Shown: piece after piece, positions 49,530 through 56,522 of the stretch
Layout of the letters: every line of letters begins with the position of its first letter
How positions within the stretch are numbered: the first letter of the stretch is position 1
DNA from: Pseudomonas sp. ICMP22404
Lineage (GTDB): Bacteria; Pseudomonadota; Gammaproteobacteria; Pseudomonadales; Pseudomonadaceae
Direction of reading: 5' to 3'
DNA length: 64,000 nucleotides
NCBI RefSeq assembly: GCF_006227205.1
Contig: NZ_VCNG01000004.1
Location: forward strand, 62,001 to 126,000
Position numbers and translations under genes: made by a program
Notes under the pieces: model-generated
The model's input: only the letters and a program-made list of their open reading frames with translations
The model's database searches: none
What the model was told of the DNA's origin: nothing

Positions 49530-50487
49530 GTTGCTGCGCTTCAGCCTGAGCGGCGAAACCATGGGCACCCGCTACACCGCCCTGTTCTACGTCGGGGCCG
49601 GGATCGACACCGACGAAGTGGCACGTCACCTAGCCTGTGCCGTAGCCCGGGTGGACCAGCAAATGTCCACCTGGAAACCCGACTCGGACCTCAACCGCCT
49701 CAACGCAGCGCCCGAGCAGCAATGGATTGCCGTGCCACAGGAACTGGCAACAGTGTTGTCTGCGGCACTGCGTGTGAGTCAGCAATCCGGTGGTGCCTTC
49801 GACGTCGCGGTGGGTGACTTGGTTAATGCCTGGGGATTCGGCCCCGGAGAACAGACAGTCACAGAGCAGACGCTCGCTACAATGCCTCCCCCCCGGCTAT
49901 CAGCCAGCGCCGCGTTGGTGGTTGATCCTTTACGCAAACAGGTGCGCAAACTCGCACCGCTGCAGCTTGATCTGAATGGCATCGCCAAAGGATTTGGCGT
50001 CGATGAACTGGCCCGTTGCCTGGACGGTTTTGGTATCACTCGCTACCTCGTCGGCATCGACGGCGAGATGCGCGCCCGGGGCGTCAAACCCGACGGTCAG
50101 TGCTGGGTCGTGGCGGTGGAAAAACCTGAACGGGGCGTGCGTGAAGTCATGGGTGTGATGGAACTGGGCGATGCCGCAATCGCGACCTCCGGGGACTACC
50201 GACACTGGGTCGACGTGGCCGGTCAAGCCTATGCCCATACCATGAATCCGGCCACTGGCGCGCCGCTGTGCAACAGGCTCGCCGCTGTCACCGTGGTGGC
50301 CGCTTCGTGCATGCTCGCTGACGCCTGGGCCACAGCGCTGATGGTGTTGGGTGAAACCGAAGGGCCACGTCTGGCTCAGGAACGCGGGATGGATGCGTTG
50401 TTCGTGCTGCGCGACGAACAGCGATTCAAGGAAATATCCATTGTCGGCGGTCGGTTGCAGGCGCAGATTGAAACCCGTCCGATGTGA
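49513..50487 (+). CDS. apbE: FAD:protein FMN transferase
   Basis: This 324-residue ApbE protein covalently attaches FMN to threonine residues of target flavoproteins using FAD and magnesium. The motifs are SGETMGTRYTA at the start, VDQQMSTWKPDSDLNRLN near residue 47, LDLNGIAKGFGVDELA near 155 and HTMNPATGAPL near 245 with A/T metal ligands. It overlaps the flavoreductase gene, so that protein or another one in the cluster may be its target. Unlike many ApbE proteins it lacks a clear lipoprotein signal. Confidence 0.93.
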   Translation: MKTSTELLRFSLSGETMGTRYTALFYVGAGIDTDEVARHLACAVARVDQQMSTWKPDSDLNRLNAAPEQQWIAVPQELATVLSAALRVSQQSGGAFDVAVGDLVNAWGFGPGEQTVTEQTLATMPPPRLSASAALVVDPLRKQVRKLAPLQLDLNGIAKGFGVDELARCLDGFGITRYLVGIDGEMRARGVKPDGQCWVVAVEKPERGVREVMGVMELGDAAIATSGDYRHWVDVAGQAYAHTMNPATGAPLCNRLAAVTVVAASCMLADAWATALMVLGETEGPRLAQERGMDALFVLRDEQRFKEISIVGGRLQAQIETRPM

Positions 50488-50553
50488 AACGCTTTGTCGG
50501 ATCGCTGTTCGCAATGGTGGCTCATGAGGCGTACGTTCTCTTGTCGCCAACGC

Positions 50554-50838
50554 TCAATGAAACTTTACCCAGCCAGCAACCGCCAGCATTGCCAAACAGA
50601 TCCAGCGTGAGAAAAGCCAACGCCACACGAGCATCCGCGGAACAAATCCCACACCTCTCACAAAAGCCACACTCATGGCTGCGAACAATGCAGTCGCCAG
50701 AGCATGGTCCGGTCTGCCGTCGGGAGCAGCCATCATGGGAGGATAGAGCGTACATGCAAGCATGATTGCTATAGCGATAACCAGACTCGGCAAACGAATC
50801 TGTGAGATCGGTTGTGGGTCAGCGACACGCGGCATCAT
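50554..50838 (-). CDS. ybgE: Cyd operon protein YbgE
   Basis: This is a 94-residue membrane protein with two or three hydrophobic helices. It matches the YbgE family found at the end of cyd operons: a central FVRGVGFVPR motif like the GVGFRP of E. coli YbgE, and a terminal hydrophobic helix. Its ATG overlaps the cydX stop (ATGA). The role is unclear, probably accessory to cytochrome bd assembly. It is the last gene of the operon. Confidence 0.85.
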   Translation of the reverse strand: MMPRVADPQPISQIRLPSLVIAIAIMLACTLYPPMMAAPDGRPDHALATALFAAMSVAFVRGVGFVPRMLVWRWLFSRWICLAMLAVAGWVKFH

Positions 50839-50963
50839 GGCCGTGCCTCCTCGTTGTCACTCGAGGCTCGGCCGACTTCGTTCTCACCCCACATCGCATT
50901 GAGAATAGCCAGTAGCAACGCAAAACCGACACCCAGCATCCAGGCGAAGTACCACATGTTCAT
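50835..50963 (-). CDS. cydX: Cytochrome bd oxidase small subunit CydX
   Basis: This is a 42-residue protein beginning MNMWYFAWMLGVGFALLLAI, the hallmark of CydX (E. coli MWYFAWILG), with one membrane helix and a hydrophilic acidic tail. CydX stabilises the haem groups of the CydAB complex. It lies 16 bases after cydB and overlaps ybgE by 4 bases. Its length makes it easily missed by automatic annotation. Confidence 0.93.
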   Translation of the reverse strand: MNMWYFAWMLGVGFALLLAILNAMWGENEVGRASSDNEEARP

Positions 50964-50979
50964 GACTCCTTTGCCGGCA

Positions 50980-52116
50980 TTAATAGGCCGAATGTTCGTT
51001 GGCTTTGATCTGCGCGATGGTTACCTTGCCCCGCATGACGCGGTAAGCCCAAGAGGTATAAAGCACAATCAGTGGCATGAAGATCAGCGTGGCCCAGAAC
51101 ATGATGGTCAGGCTCAAGTGACTGGAGACGCTGTCCCACACCGTAAGACTCGCTGCAGGCATCGTGGATGACGGCATAACAAACGGAAACATCGATATAC
51201 CCGCCGTGCTGATAACACCGATGACCGCGAGCGATGATGCGATAAACGCTGAAAGTGTATGCCGCCCCCTCAACAACAAAGCGGCACCTGCTGCGCCACT
51301 CAACCCCAGCGCGGGCAGTAACCACAGCAAAGGATAATGGCCATAGTTGGCCATCCAGGCTCCAGCTTCGCGTACCACGGATTTGCCGAGAATGTCAGGT
51401 AATCCCGCCGTATCGACCACCGACGTGATGCGATAGCCATCAATCCATTGCAGCCAGATGCCGGCAGCTATAAAGGTACACACCAGCACGACCGCTGCAC
51501 CCACCGCGCCTTTGATTGCCCTTGCCTGGATAGCGCCCTCAGTGCGATGTGCCAGATAAGCACCACCTTGCAGGGTAATCATTGCGCTGCTCACAACGCC
51601 GGTAAGCAATGCGAAGGGATTGAGCAGTTGCCAGAAATTGCCGGTATACGTCGACACCAGAAAATTGTCGAAGTGGAAAGGTACACCTTGCAGCAGGTTT
51701 CCAAACGCAATCCCGAACACCAAGGGTGGCACGGCCCCTCCCACGAAGAGTCCCCAATCCCAGGTGCTACGCCAGGTGGAGTTGTGGATCTTGCTGCGAT
51801 AGTCAAAACCCACGGGGCGGAAGAACAACGCCCAGAGGACCAGAATCATCGCCCAATAGAAACCGCTGAACGCTGTGGCATACACCACAGGCCATGCCGC
51901 GAACAATGCGCCGCCCGCAGTGATGAACCATACCTGGTTGCCGTCCCAATGCGGACCGACGGTGTTGATGATGACGCGACGCTCCATGTCATTGCGGCCA
52001 ACAAAAGGCAACAAGGTGCCAACCCCCATATCGTGGCCATCCATGATGGCGAAGCCGATCAGCAGCACACCGACCAGCGCCCACCAGATAATTTTCAGCG
52101 TGAAGTAATCAAGCAT
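50980..52116 (-). CDS. cydB: Cytochrome bd ubiquinol oxidase subunit II
   Basis: This 378-residue membrane subunit of the cytochrome bd quinol oxidase starts MLDYFTLKIIWWALVGVLLIGFAIMDGHDMGVG, the family signature. It also shows NTVGPHWDGNQVWFITAGGALFAAWP near residue 52 and ALFFRPVGFDYRSK near 95. The length and hydrophobic pattern match E. coli CydB. It overlaps cydA by 8 bases. Confidence 0.96.
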   Translation of the reverse strand: MLDYFTLKIIWWALVGVLLIGFAIMDGHDMGVGTLLPFVGRNDMERRVIINTVGPHWDGNQVWFITAGGALFAAWPVVYATAFSGFYWAMILVLWALFFRPVGFDYRSKIHNSTWRSTWDWGLFVGGAVPPLVFGIAFGNLLQGVPFHFDNFLVSTYTGNFWQLLNPFALLTGVVSSAMITLQGGAYLAHRTEGAIQARAIKGAVGAAVVLVCTFIAAGIWLQWIDGYRITSVVDTAGLPDILGKSVVREAGAWMANYGHYPLLWLLPALGLSGAAGAALLLRGRHTLSAFIASSLAVIGVISTAGISMFPFVMPSSTMPAASLTVWDSVSSHLSLTIMFWATLIFMPLIVLYTSWAYRVMRGKVTIAQIKANEHSAY

Positions 52117-53680
52117 GGATGAGTTCCTTCAAATGGGCATCGTGAACGTAACGACCGGTACCCAGGCTGCCTGGACCTTGACGGGCAAACTTGACCATCA
52201 GGAACACTTCAACCACTAGCAACACGGTGTAGAAAACGATGAATCCCGCCAGCGAGCCATAGAGGTTGTTGACGCTGAGCGTGGATACGCTCATGTGGGT
52301 TGGCAGCACGCCGTAGATGGTCCAAGGCTGGCGGCCGTATTCAGCGACGAACCAGCCAAGCTCACAGGCAATCCATGGCGCAGGCAGCATGCAGAGCGCC
52401 CAACGCAGTAACCAGCGGCGGCGCGTACAGGTCGATTTCAGGGTGCTCCAGAAGGCCAGTCCGAAGAGCATAAGCATGGCAAAACCGAGACATACCATGA
52501 TCCTGAACGCCCAGAACATCGGCGTCACGCGCGGCACCGTATCGTTTACAGCCTTTTCGATAATGGCCGGCGTGGCCTGGTTGACGTCCTCGACATACTT
52601 ATTGAGCAACAGGCCGAAGCCCAGATCGGCCTGGTATTTCTCGAATGTATTGAGCGCTGCTGAATCGGTGCGATTGGCCCTGACGGCTTCAAGAGCATTG
52701 ACGGCGGTAATGCCTCGCAGAATTCGAGCGCGGTTCTTTTCTTTAATCTCGTGAATGCCTGGAATCTGCTTGCTGACTGATCGTGTGCCAATGAGTCCCA
52801 TCAACCAAGGCACTTCGACTTCCCAGTTATTTTTGGACTCGGCTTCATTGATACTGGCCACCAACGTCAGGCCTGCCGGTGCAGGCTTGGTTTCCCACAT
52901 GGCCTCCATGGCAGCCATTTTTGTTTGCTGTGCCTCACCCACCGTGTAACCAGACTCATCACCCAGTACGATCACACTCAGCACCGATGCCAGGCCAAAG
53001 GCTGCCGCCACCCGGAAGCTGCGTTTGGCAAACTCGACATCACGATTCTTGAGCAAATACCAACTGGAAATCGACAGCACGAACATCGAGCCGGTGACGT
53101 AACCGGCTGAAACGGTGTGTACGAACTTGGCCTGCGCCACTGGATTGAAAACCACCGCCCAGAAATCAACCACCTCCATGCGCATGGTGATGTAACTGAA
53201 TTCTGAACCCACCGGGTTCTGCATCCATCCATTGGCGATCAAAATCCACAACGCTGAAAGGTTTGTGCCAATCGCCATCAGCAACGTGACCAGTAAATGG
53301 TGCTCTTTCTTCAGACGATCCCAACCAAAGAAGAACAGGCCGATCATGGTCGACTCAAGAAAGAACGCCATCAAGCCTTCGATTGCCAGCGGGGCTCCGA
53401 AAATATCGCCGACGTAATGCGAGTAGTACGCCCAGTTAGTACCGAACTGAAATTCCAGAGTGATGCCCGTGGTCACCCCCAAGGCAAAGTTGATACCGAA
53501 CAGCTTGCCCCAGAAACGCGTCATGTCTTTCCAGATGACATTACCGGTCATCACATAGACACTTTCCATGATGACCAGCAGCCAAACCATGCCAACGGTG
53601 AGCGGTACAAAAAGAAAATGGTAAAGCGCGGTGGCTGCAAACTGCAGCCGAGACAAATCCACCAGGTGTTCTGAAATCAC
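52109..53680 (-). CDS. cydA: Cytochrome bd ubiquinol oxidase subunit I, long Q-loop type
   Basis: This is the 523-residue haem-bearing subunit of cytochrome bd. The haem ligands are H21 (b595/d region), H188 in AKFVHTVSAGY and M395 in AFRIMV, with E101 and E109 in the proton path. Quinol-loop residues K254 and E259 lie in QQTKMAAMEAMWE, and GRQPW appears near residue 445. The full-length Q-loop marks it as the E. coli bd-I type, not the shorter cyanide-insensitive CioA common in pseudomonads. The start is GTG with AAGGGG upstream and overlaps cydP. Confidence 0.96.
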   Translation of the reverse strand: MISEHLVDLSRLQFAATALYHFLFVPLTVGMVWLLVIMESVYVMTGNVIWKDMTRFWGKLFGINFALGVTTGITLEFQFGTNWAYYSHYVGDIFGAPLAIEGLMAFFLESTMIGLFFFGWDRLKKEHHLLVTLLMAIGTNLSALWILIANGWMQNPVGSEFSYITMRMEVVDFWAVVFNPVAQAKFVHTVSAGYVTGSMFVLSISSWYLLKNRDVEFAKRSFRVAAAFGLASVLSVIVLGDESGYTVGEAQQTKMAAMEAMWETKPAPAGLTLVASINEAESKNNWEVEVPWLMGLIGTRSVSKQIPGIHEIKEKNRARILRGITAVNALEAVRANRTDSAALNTFEKYQADLGFGLLLNKYVEDVNQATPAIIEKAVNDTVPRVTPMFWAFRIMVCLGFAMLMLFGLAFWSTLKSTCTRRRWLLRWALCMLPAPWIACELGWFVAEYGRQPWTIYGVLPTHMSVSTLSVNNLYGSLAGFIVFYTVLLVVEVFLMVKFARQGPGSLGTGRYVHDAHLKELIHA

Positions 53681-53853
53681 TTGCTTGCCCCTTGAGTCGT
53701 GGTGGGTACGCCGAACCTGTCGCCGATAGTGTTCGAGTCGACGCTAACGCGCGAATCCCGGATGAACAGCCACCACAACACTGTCAGCACCAGTAGTTTG
53801 ATCACTACTGCCGTGAGCAGATGGCGTCGCAGTCGTTTATCGGAAATGGTCAT
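53677..53853 (-). CDS. cydP: Putative cytochrome oxidase small subunit CydP
   Basis: This is a 58-residue single-helix membrane protein, MTISDKRLRRHLLTAVVIKL at the start and WWLFIRDSRVSVD following the helix. It matches the small protein encoded directly before cydAB in many proteobacteria. Its stop overlaps the cydA GTG (GTGA). The ATG at 53853 was chosen over a codon at 53877; no clear ribosome site precedes it, which is odd. Confidence 0.8.
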   Translation of the reverse strand: MTISDKRLRRHLLTAVVIKLLVLTVLWWLFIRDSRVSVDSNTIGDRFGVPTTTQGASK

Positions 53854-53864
53854 GACTATGCAGA

Positions 53865-53882
53865 TAGCACAGGGCATGCCAA
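53865..53882 (-). promoter_or_regulatory. Possible -24/-12 promoter of the cyd operon
   Basis: On the minus strand, TTGGCATGCCCTGTGCTA keeps the obligatory GG-N10-GC spacing of sigma-54 promoters. Transcription would then begin only a few bases before the cydP ATG, giving a leaderless message. That makes this a tentative call. Confidence 0.3.
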
Positions 53883-53968
53883 GGGCAAGGGGTTGGATTT
53901 TATCTTTTTAAAACAGTCAGTTAATCACTAGACCGGTGATACGCGAGATGCCTCGGCAGGGCTAGTGC

Positions 53969-54004
53969 ACTGCCAATCTGCCAGGGCTGGCAGTCATTGG
54001 CAGT
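53969..54004. promoter_or_regulatory. Nested TGCCA/TGGCA palindromes upstream of cydP
   Basis: ACTGCCAAT and CTGCCAG are mirrored by CTGGCAG and ATTGGCAGT, with outer arms perfect over 9 bp and inner arms over 7 bp. The same ACTGCCAAT...GGCAGT pattern recurs in front of fisR and pdo. No T run follows, so it is less likely a terminator of fisR than a pair of activator sites about 100-150 bases upstream of cydP. Confidence 0.6.
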
Positions 54005-54025
54005 CTTGAGCTTGAACACTCGTTA

Positions 54026-55351
54026 CTAGGCCAGACCTTGCTCTTTCAATCGTCGGTACAACGTCCGTTCGCTAATACCCAGGTGCCTGGCCAGCTCACT
54101 GCGAGTACCTTTGAAAGTTGCCAGTTCCTGTGTCAACGAGTTGCCGTCGAGAGCAGTTGAAGGAGCGGACTGAGCAGACGCCGCCACGGATACCGAGGGC
54201 AAATGTACGGAGCGGATCACCCCATCGTCAGCAAACAGACTGGCTCTTTCCAGAACGTTGCGTAATTCACGAATATTGCCGGGCCAGGCGTACCGCTGCA
54301 ATTGCATCAAAGCATCTTCATCTATCGTCAGTCGGCGCTTGCCTGTACCGGCACGTTGCAGAAATGAATTTACAAGCAGACCAATGTCTTCCACTCGGTT
54401 ACGCAAGGGCGGTAGTTGAATTGGAAAGGCGCTGATGCGGTAGTACAGGTCCTGTCTGAACTCCCCCTTCTCCATCATCATTTCCAGTGGTTTGTGGGTC
54501 GCAGCAATTAACCTGAAGTTGGCATGAAGGGTTTCGACACTCCCGACACGGCGATAAGTGCCCGACTCGATCAGGCGCAACAACTTCACTTGCATCGCCA
54601 GTGGAACATCGCCAATTTCATCGAGGAACAATGTGCCGCCTTGGGCAGTTTCAACCAGGCCAGGCTTACGCGTGGTGGCACCGGTGAATGCTCCTTTTTC
54701 ATGGCCGAACAGTTCGCTCTCGAATAACGTTTCGGTCAATCCAGAGCAATCAACGACGACAAAGGGTCCAGTGGCCCGCTCGCTGGTTTCATGTACGGCG
54801 CGGGCAAACAGCTCTTTGCCCGTACCGGATTCGCCCAGCAACAGCACTGGCAGCATTGATGGTGCCACCCGCTGCAGCTCCGACAGGGCACGGTTGAAGG
54901 CGGGTGAGCAGCCGACAAGCCCCTCATTGCTGGGTCGTGCATAGGCACTGCGGACCAGGGTGAGACGCTCCACGTAGGCAGTAATAACACCGTGCTCATC
55001 CAGAATCGGACGCAACTCGACGTCGACATGCTCAGGCCCGCGAGGCGTATGGTGAATGTGCAGGACACGATCCGGTCCGCGCATTTCCTGCGCTTTCTTC
55101 ATCGGGCAATTCTCACCCGCCTGATCACAAGGTACGTCGTAATGGTGTGAGATTTGATAACACTTATGACCGATAAAGGGTTTGTCAGCGCTGCCAAACT
55201 GCCGTTGATAGGCCGTGTTGGCAGCCAGGATGTTGTAGTCCGGATCGAGCACGATCATTGGCTGGGGTTCGTGCTCAAGGAACGAAACCAGTGACTGCAC
55301 TTGTTCCGAGTGCGGCAGCGATTGGGTTGGTGTGGGCAGGATAGTTTTCAT
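54026..55351 (-). CDS. fisR: Sigma-54-dependent activator, persulfide sensor FisR-like
   Basis: This is a 441-residue bacterial enhancer-binding protein. The N-terminal PAS-like domain (~20-130) contains C64, C75 and C82 ([24 protein letters not shown]). Their 11- and 7-residue spacing equals that of C53, C64 and C71, the persulfide-sensing cysteines of Cupriavidus FisR. The AAA+ domain has GESGTGKE near 172, the sigma-54 contact loop GAFTGA at 219-224 and LFLDEIGD. A Fis-type helix-turn-helix ends the protein ([22 protein letters not shown]). It is divergent from pdo and upstream of cyd, which fits sulfide control. Confidence 0.9.
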   Translation of the reverse strand: MKTILPTPTQSLPHSEQVQSLVSFLEHEPQPMIVLDPDYNILAANTAYQRQFGSADKPFIGHKCYQISHHYDVPCDQAGENCPMKKAQEMRGPDRVLHIHHTPRGPEHVDVELRPILDEHGVITAYVERLTLVRSAYARPSNEGLVGCSPAFNRALSELQRVAPSMLPVLLLGESGTGKELFARAVHETSERATGPFVVVDCSGLTETLFESELFGHEKGAFTGATTRKPGLVETAQGGTLFLDEIGDVPLAMQVKLLRLIESGTYRRVGSVETLHANFRLIAATHKPLEMMMEKGEFRQDLYYRISAFPIQLPPLRNRVEDIGLLVNSFLQRAGTGKRRLTIDEDALMQLQRYAWPGNIRELRNVLERASLFADDGVIRSVHLPSVSVAASAQSAPSTALDGNSLTQELATFKGTRSELARHLGISERTLYRRLKEQGLA

Positions 55352-55381
55352 CGTGGCTCCAGAGAGTCACCCCATCCTGTA

Positions 55382-55423
55382 GTGGCACTGCCACCTCTGT
55401 CAACACGGACTGCCAATGGCAGT
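55382..55423. promoter_or_regulatory. Two palindromes, likely FisR enhancer sites
   Basis: GTGGCACTGCCAC (55382-55394) and ACTGCCAATGGCAGT (55409-55423) share TGCCA/TGGCA half-sites, with centres 28 bases apart. They lie about 100-140 bases upstream of the -24/-12 promoter of pdo and 31-72 bases upstream of the fisR ATG. They could serve both activation of pdo and autoregulation. An AT-rich tract (55430-55500) in between could allow DNA bending. Confidence 0.65.
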
Positions 55424-55520
55424 AAATCCACGTAAAAATGGAAAGAATCAAACCATCCCAATCAAAATAAAAATCAATAAAATCATGTAGATAAATCAAA
55501 ACCTACAAGAAAACCCTGCC

Positions 55521-55536
55521 TGGCAGATATATTGCT
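55521..55536 (+). promoter_or_regulatory. Sigma-54 (-24/-12) promoter of the pdo operon
   Basis: TGGCAGATATATTGCT matches the sigma-54 consensus TGGCAC-N5-TTGCW at all but one of its specified positions, with exact GG-N10-GC spacing. Transcription should start near 55547, 40-45 bases before the pdo ATG. The adjoining CTGCCTGGCAG (55516-55526) is another TGCC/GGCA palindrome. Confidence 0.82.
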
Positions 55537-55589
55537 GTGTCAGTCCTTAGTGTGAGCGGCTTGGTAAAAGCCCCCTAAGGAGACAGATC

Positions 55590-56468
55590 ATGAGCATAAA
55601 ACTTCACGTCGAAGGATTCTTCGATTCTGCCACCCATACCGTCAGCTATCTGGTATTGGATGAGACCACCCACCACTGCGCGGTGATCGACAGCGTACTT
55701 GATTACGATCCCAAGTCCGGCCATACCGCCACAACGTCTGCCGACAAATTGATTGCGAGAGTGAACGAACTCAATGCGAGGGTCGACTGGATCCTTGAGA
55801 CCCACGTCCATGCGGACCACCTGACGGCCGCGCCATACCTGAAGGAAAAGCTCGGTGGAAAAATAGGAATCGGTAGCCAGATTTCGACGGTGCAGGAAGT
55901 GTTCGGCACGCTGTTCAATACCGGTCGCGGCATGGCCCGCGACGGAAGCCAGTTCGATCACCTATTCGTTGATGACGAACCGTTTGCCATTGGCACGCTG
56001 CAATGCCATGCGCTCCATACACCGGGCCATACACCAGCCTGCATGACTTATTTGATCAGCGATGGGACCGAAACGGCCGCATTCGTCGGCGATACCCTGT
56101 TTATGCCGGACTACGGTACTGCACGCTGTGACTTTCCCGGGGGCAACGCGCGTACGTTATTCCATTCAATCAACAAGGTGCTGAGTCTGCCGGCCAACAC
56201 CTTGTTGTACATGTGCCACGACTACCAGCCTGGTGGTCGCGAAGTGCAGTTCGTCAGTACCGTTGCCGACCAGCGCGCCCACAACGTCCATGTGCGTAAT
56301 GGCATCAGTGAGGAGGAGTTCGTGGCGATGCGCACCAAGCGTGATGCGTCGATGGACATGCCAACACTGATCCTGCCATCCGTTCAGGTCAACATGCGCG
56401 CCGGGCACTTGCCTGAGCCTGAGGCGAACGGGACGCGCTACCTGAAAATCCCGCTCAACGCCGCCTGA
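55590..56468 (+). CDS. pdo: Persulfide dioxygenase-like metallo-beta-lactamase-fold protein, copy 1
   Basis: This is a 292-residue MBL-fold enzyme of the ETHE1/PDO type, which oxidises glutathione persulfide to sulfite with O2 at a mononuclear iron. The ligand motif THVHADHL has H72, H74, D76 and H77; H147 is in HTPGHTP, D168 in FVGDTLF and H210 in MCHDY. By analogy with ETHE1, the iron triad is H72, H147 and D168. It starts after an AAGGAG site, is preceded by a sigma-54 promoter and is followed by the SQR fusion gene after 54 bases. Confidence 0.91.
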   Translation: MSIKLHVEGFFDSATHTVSYLVLDETTHHCAVIDSVLDYDPKSGHTATTSADKLIARVNELNARVDWILETHVHADHLTAAPYLKEKLGGKIGIGSQISTVQEVFGTLFNTGRGMARDGSQFDHLFVDDEPFAIGTLQCHALHTPGHTPACMTYLISDGTETAAFVGDTLFMPDYGTARCDFPGGNARTLFHSINKVLSLPANTLLYMCHDYQPGGREVQFVSTVADQRAHNVHVRNGISEEEFVAMRTKRDASMDMPTLILPSVQVNMRAGHLPEPEANGTRYLKIPLNAA

Positions 56469-56522
56469 CGTTGCCCCTCCCCCTAAAAAATCAGAAGAAA
56501 AATACCCTTGACGGAGACCCTT

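Noticed and set aside
52109..53680. Cyanide-insensitive oxidase subunit CioA
   Set aside because: At 523 residues with a full-length Q-loop, and with CydX, YbgE and CydP alongside, it matches bd-I CydA instead.
53969..54004. Terminator of fisR
   Set aside because: The palindrome lies 22 bases after the stop but lacks a T run, and the same motif recurs in front of fisR/pdo, so a binding site explains it better.
54026..55351. Nitric-oxide regulator NorR
   Set aside because: The N-terminal domain is PAS-like with the FisR cysteine spacing rather than a GAF domain with an iron site, and the neighbours are sulfur genes, not a flavorubredoxin or Hmp.
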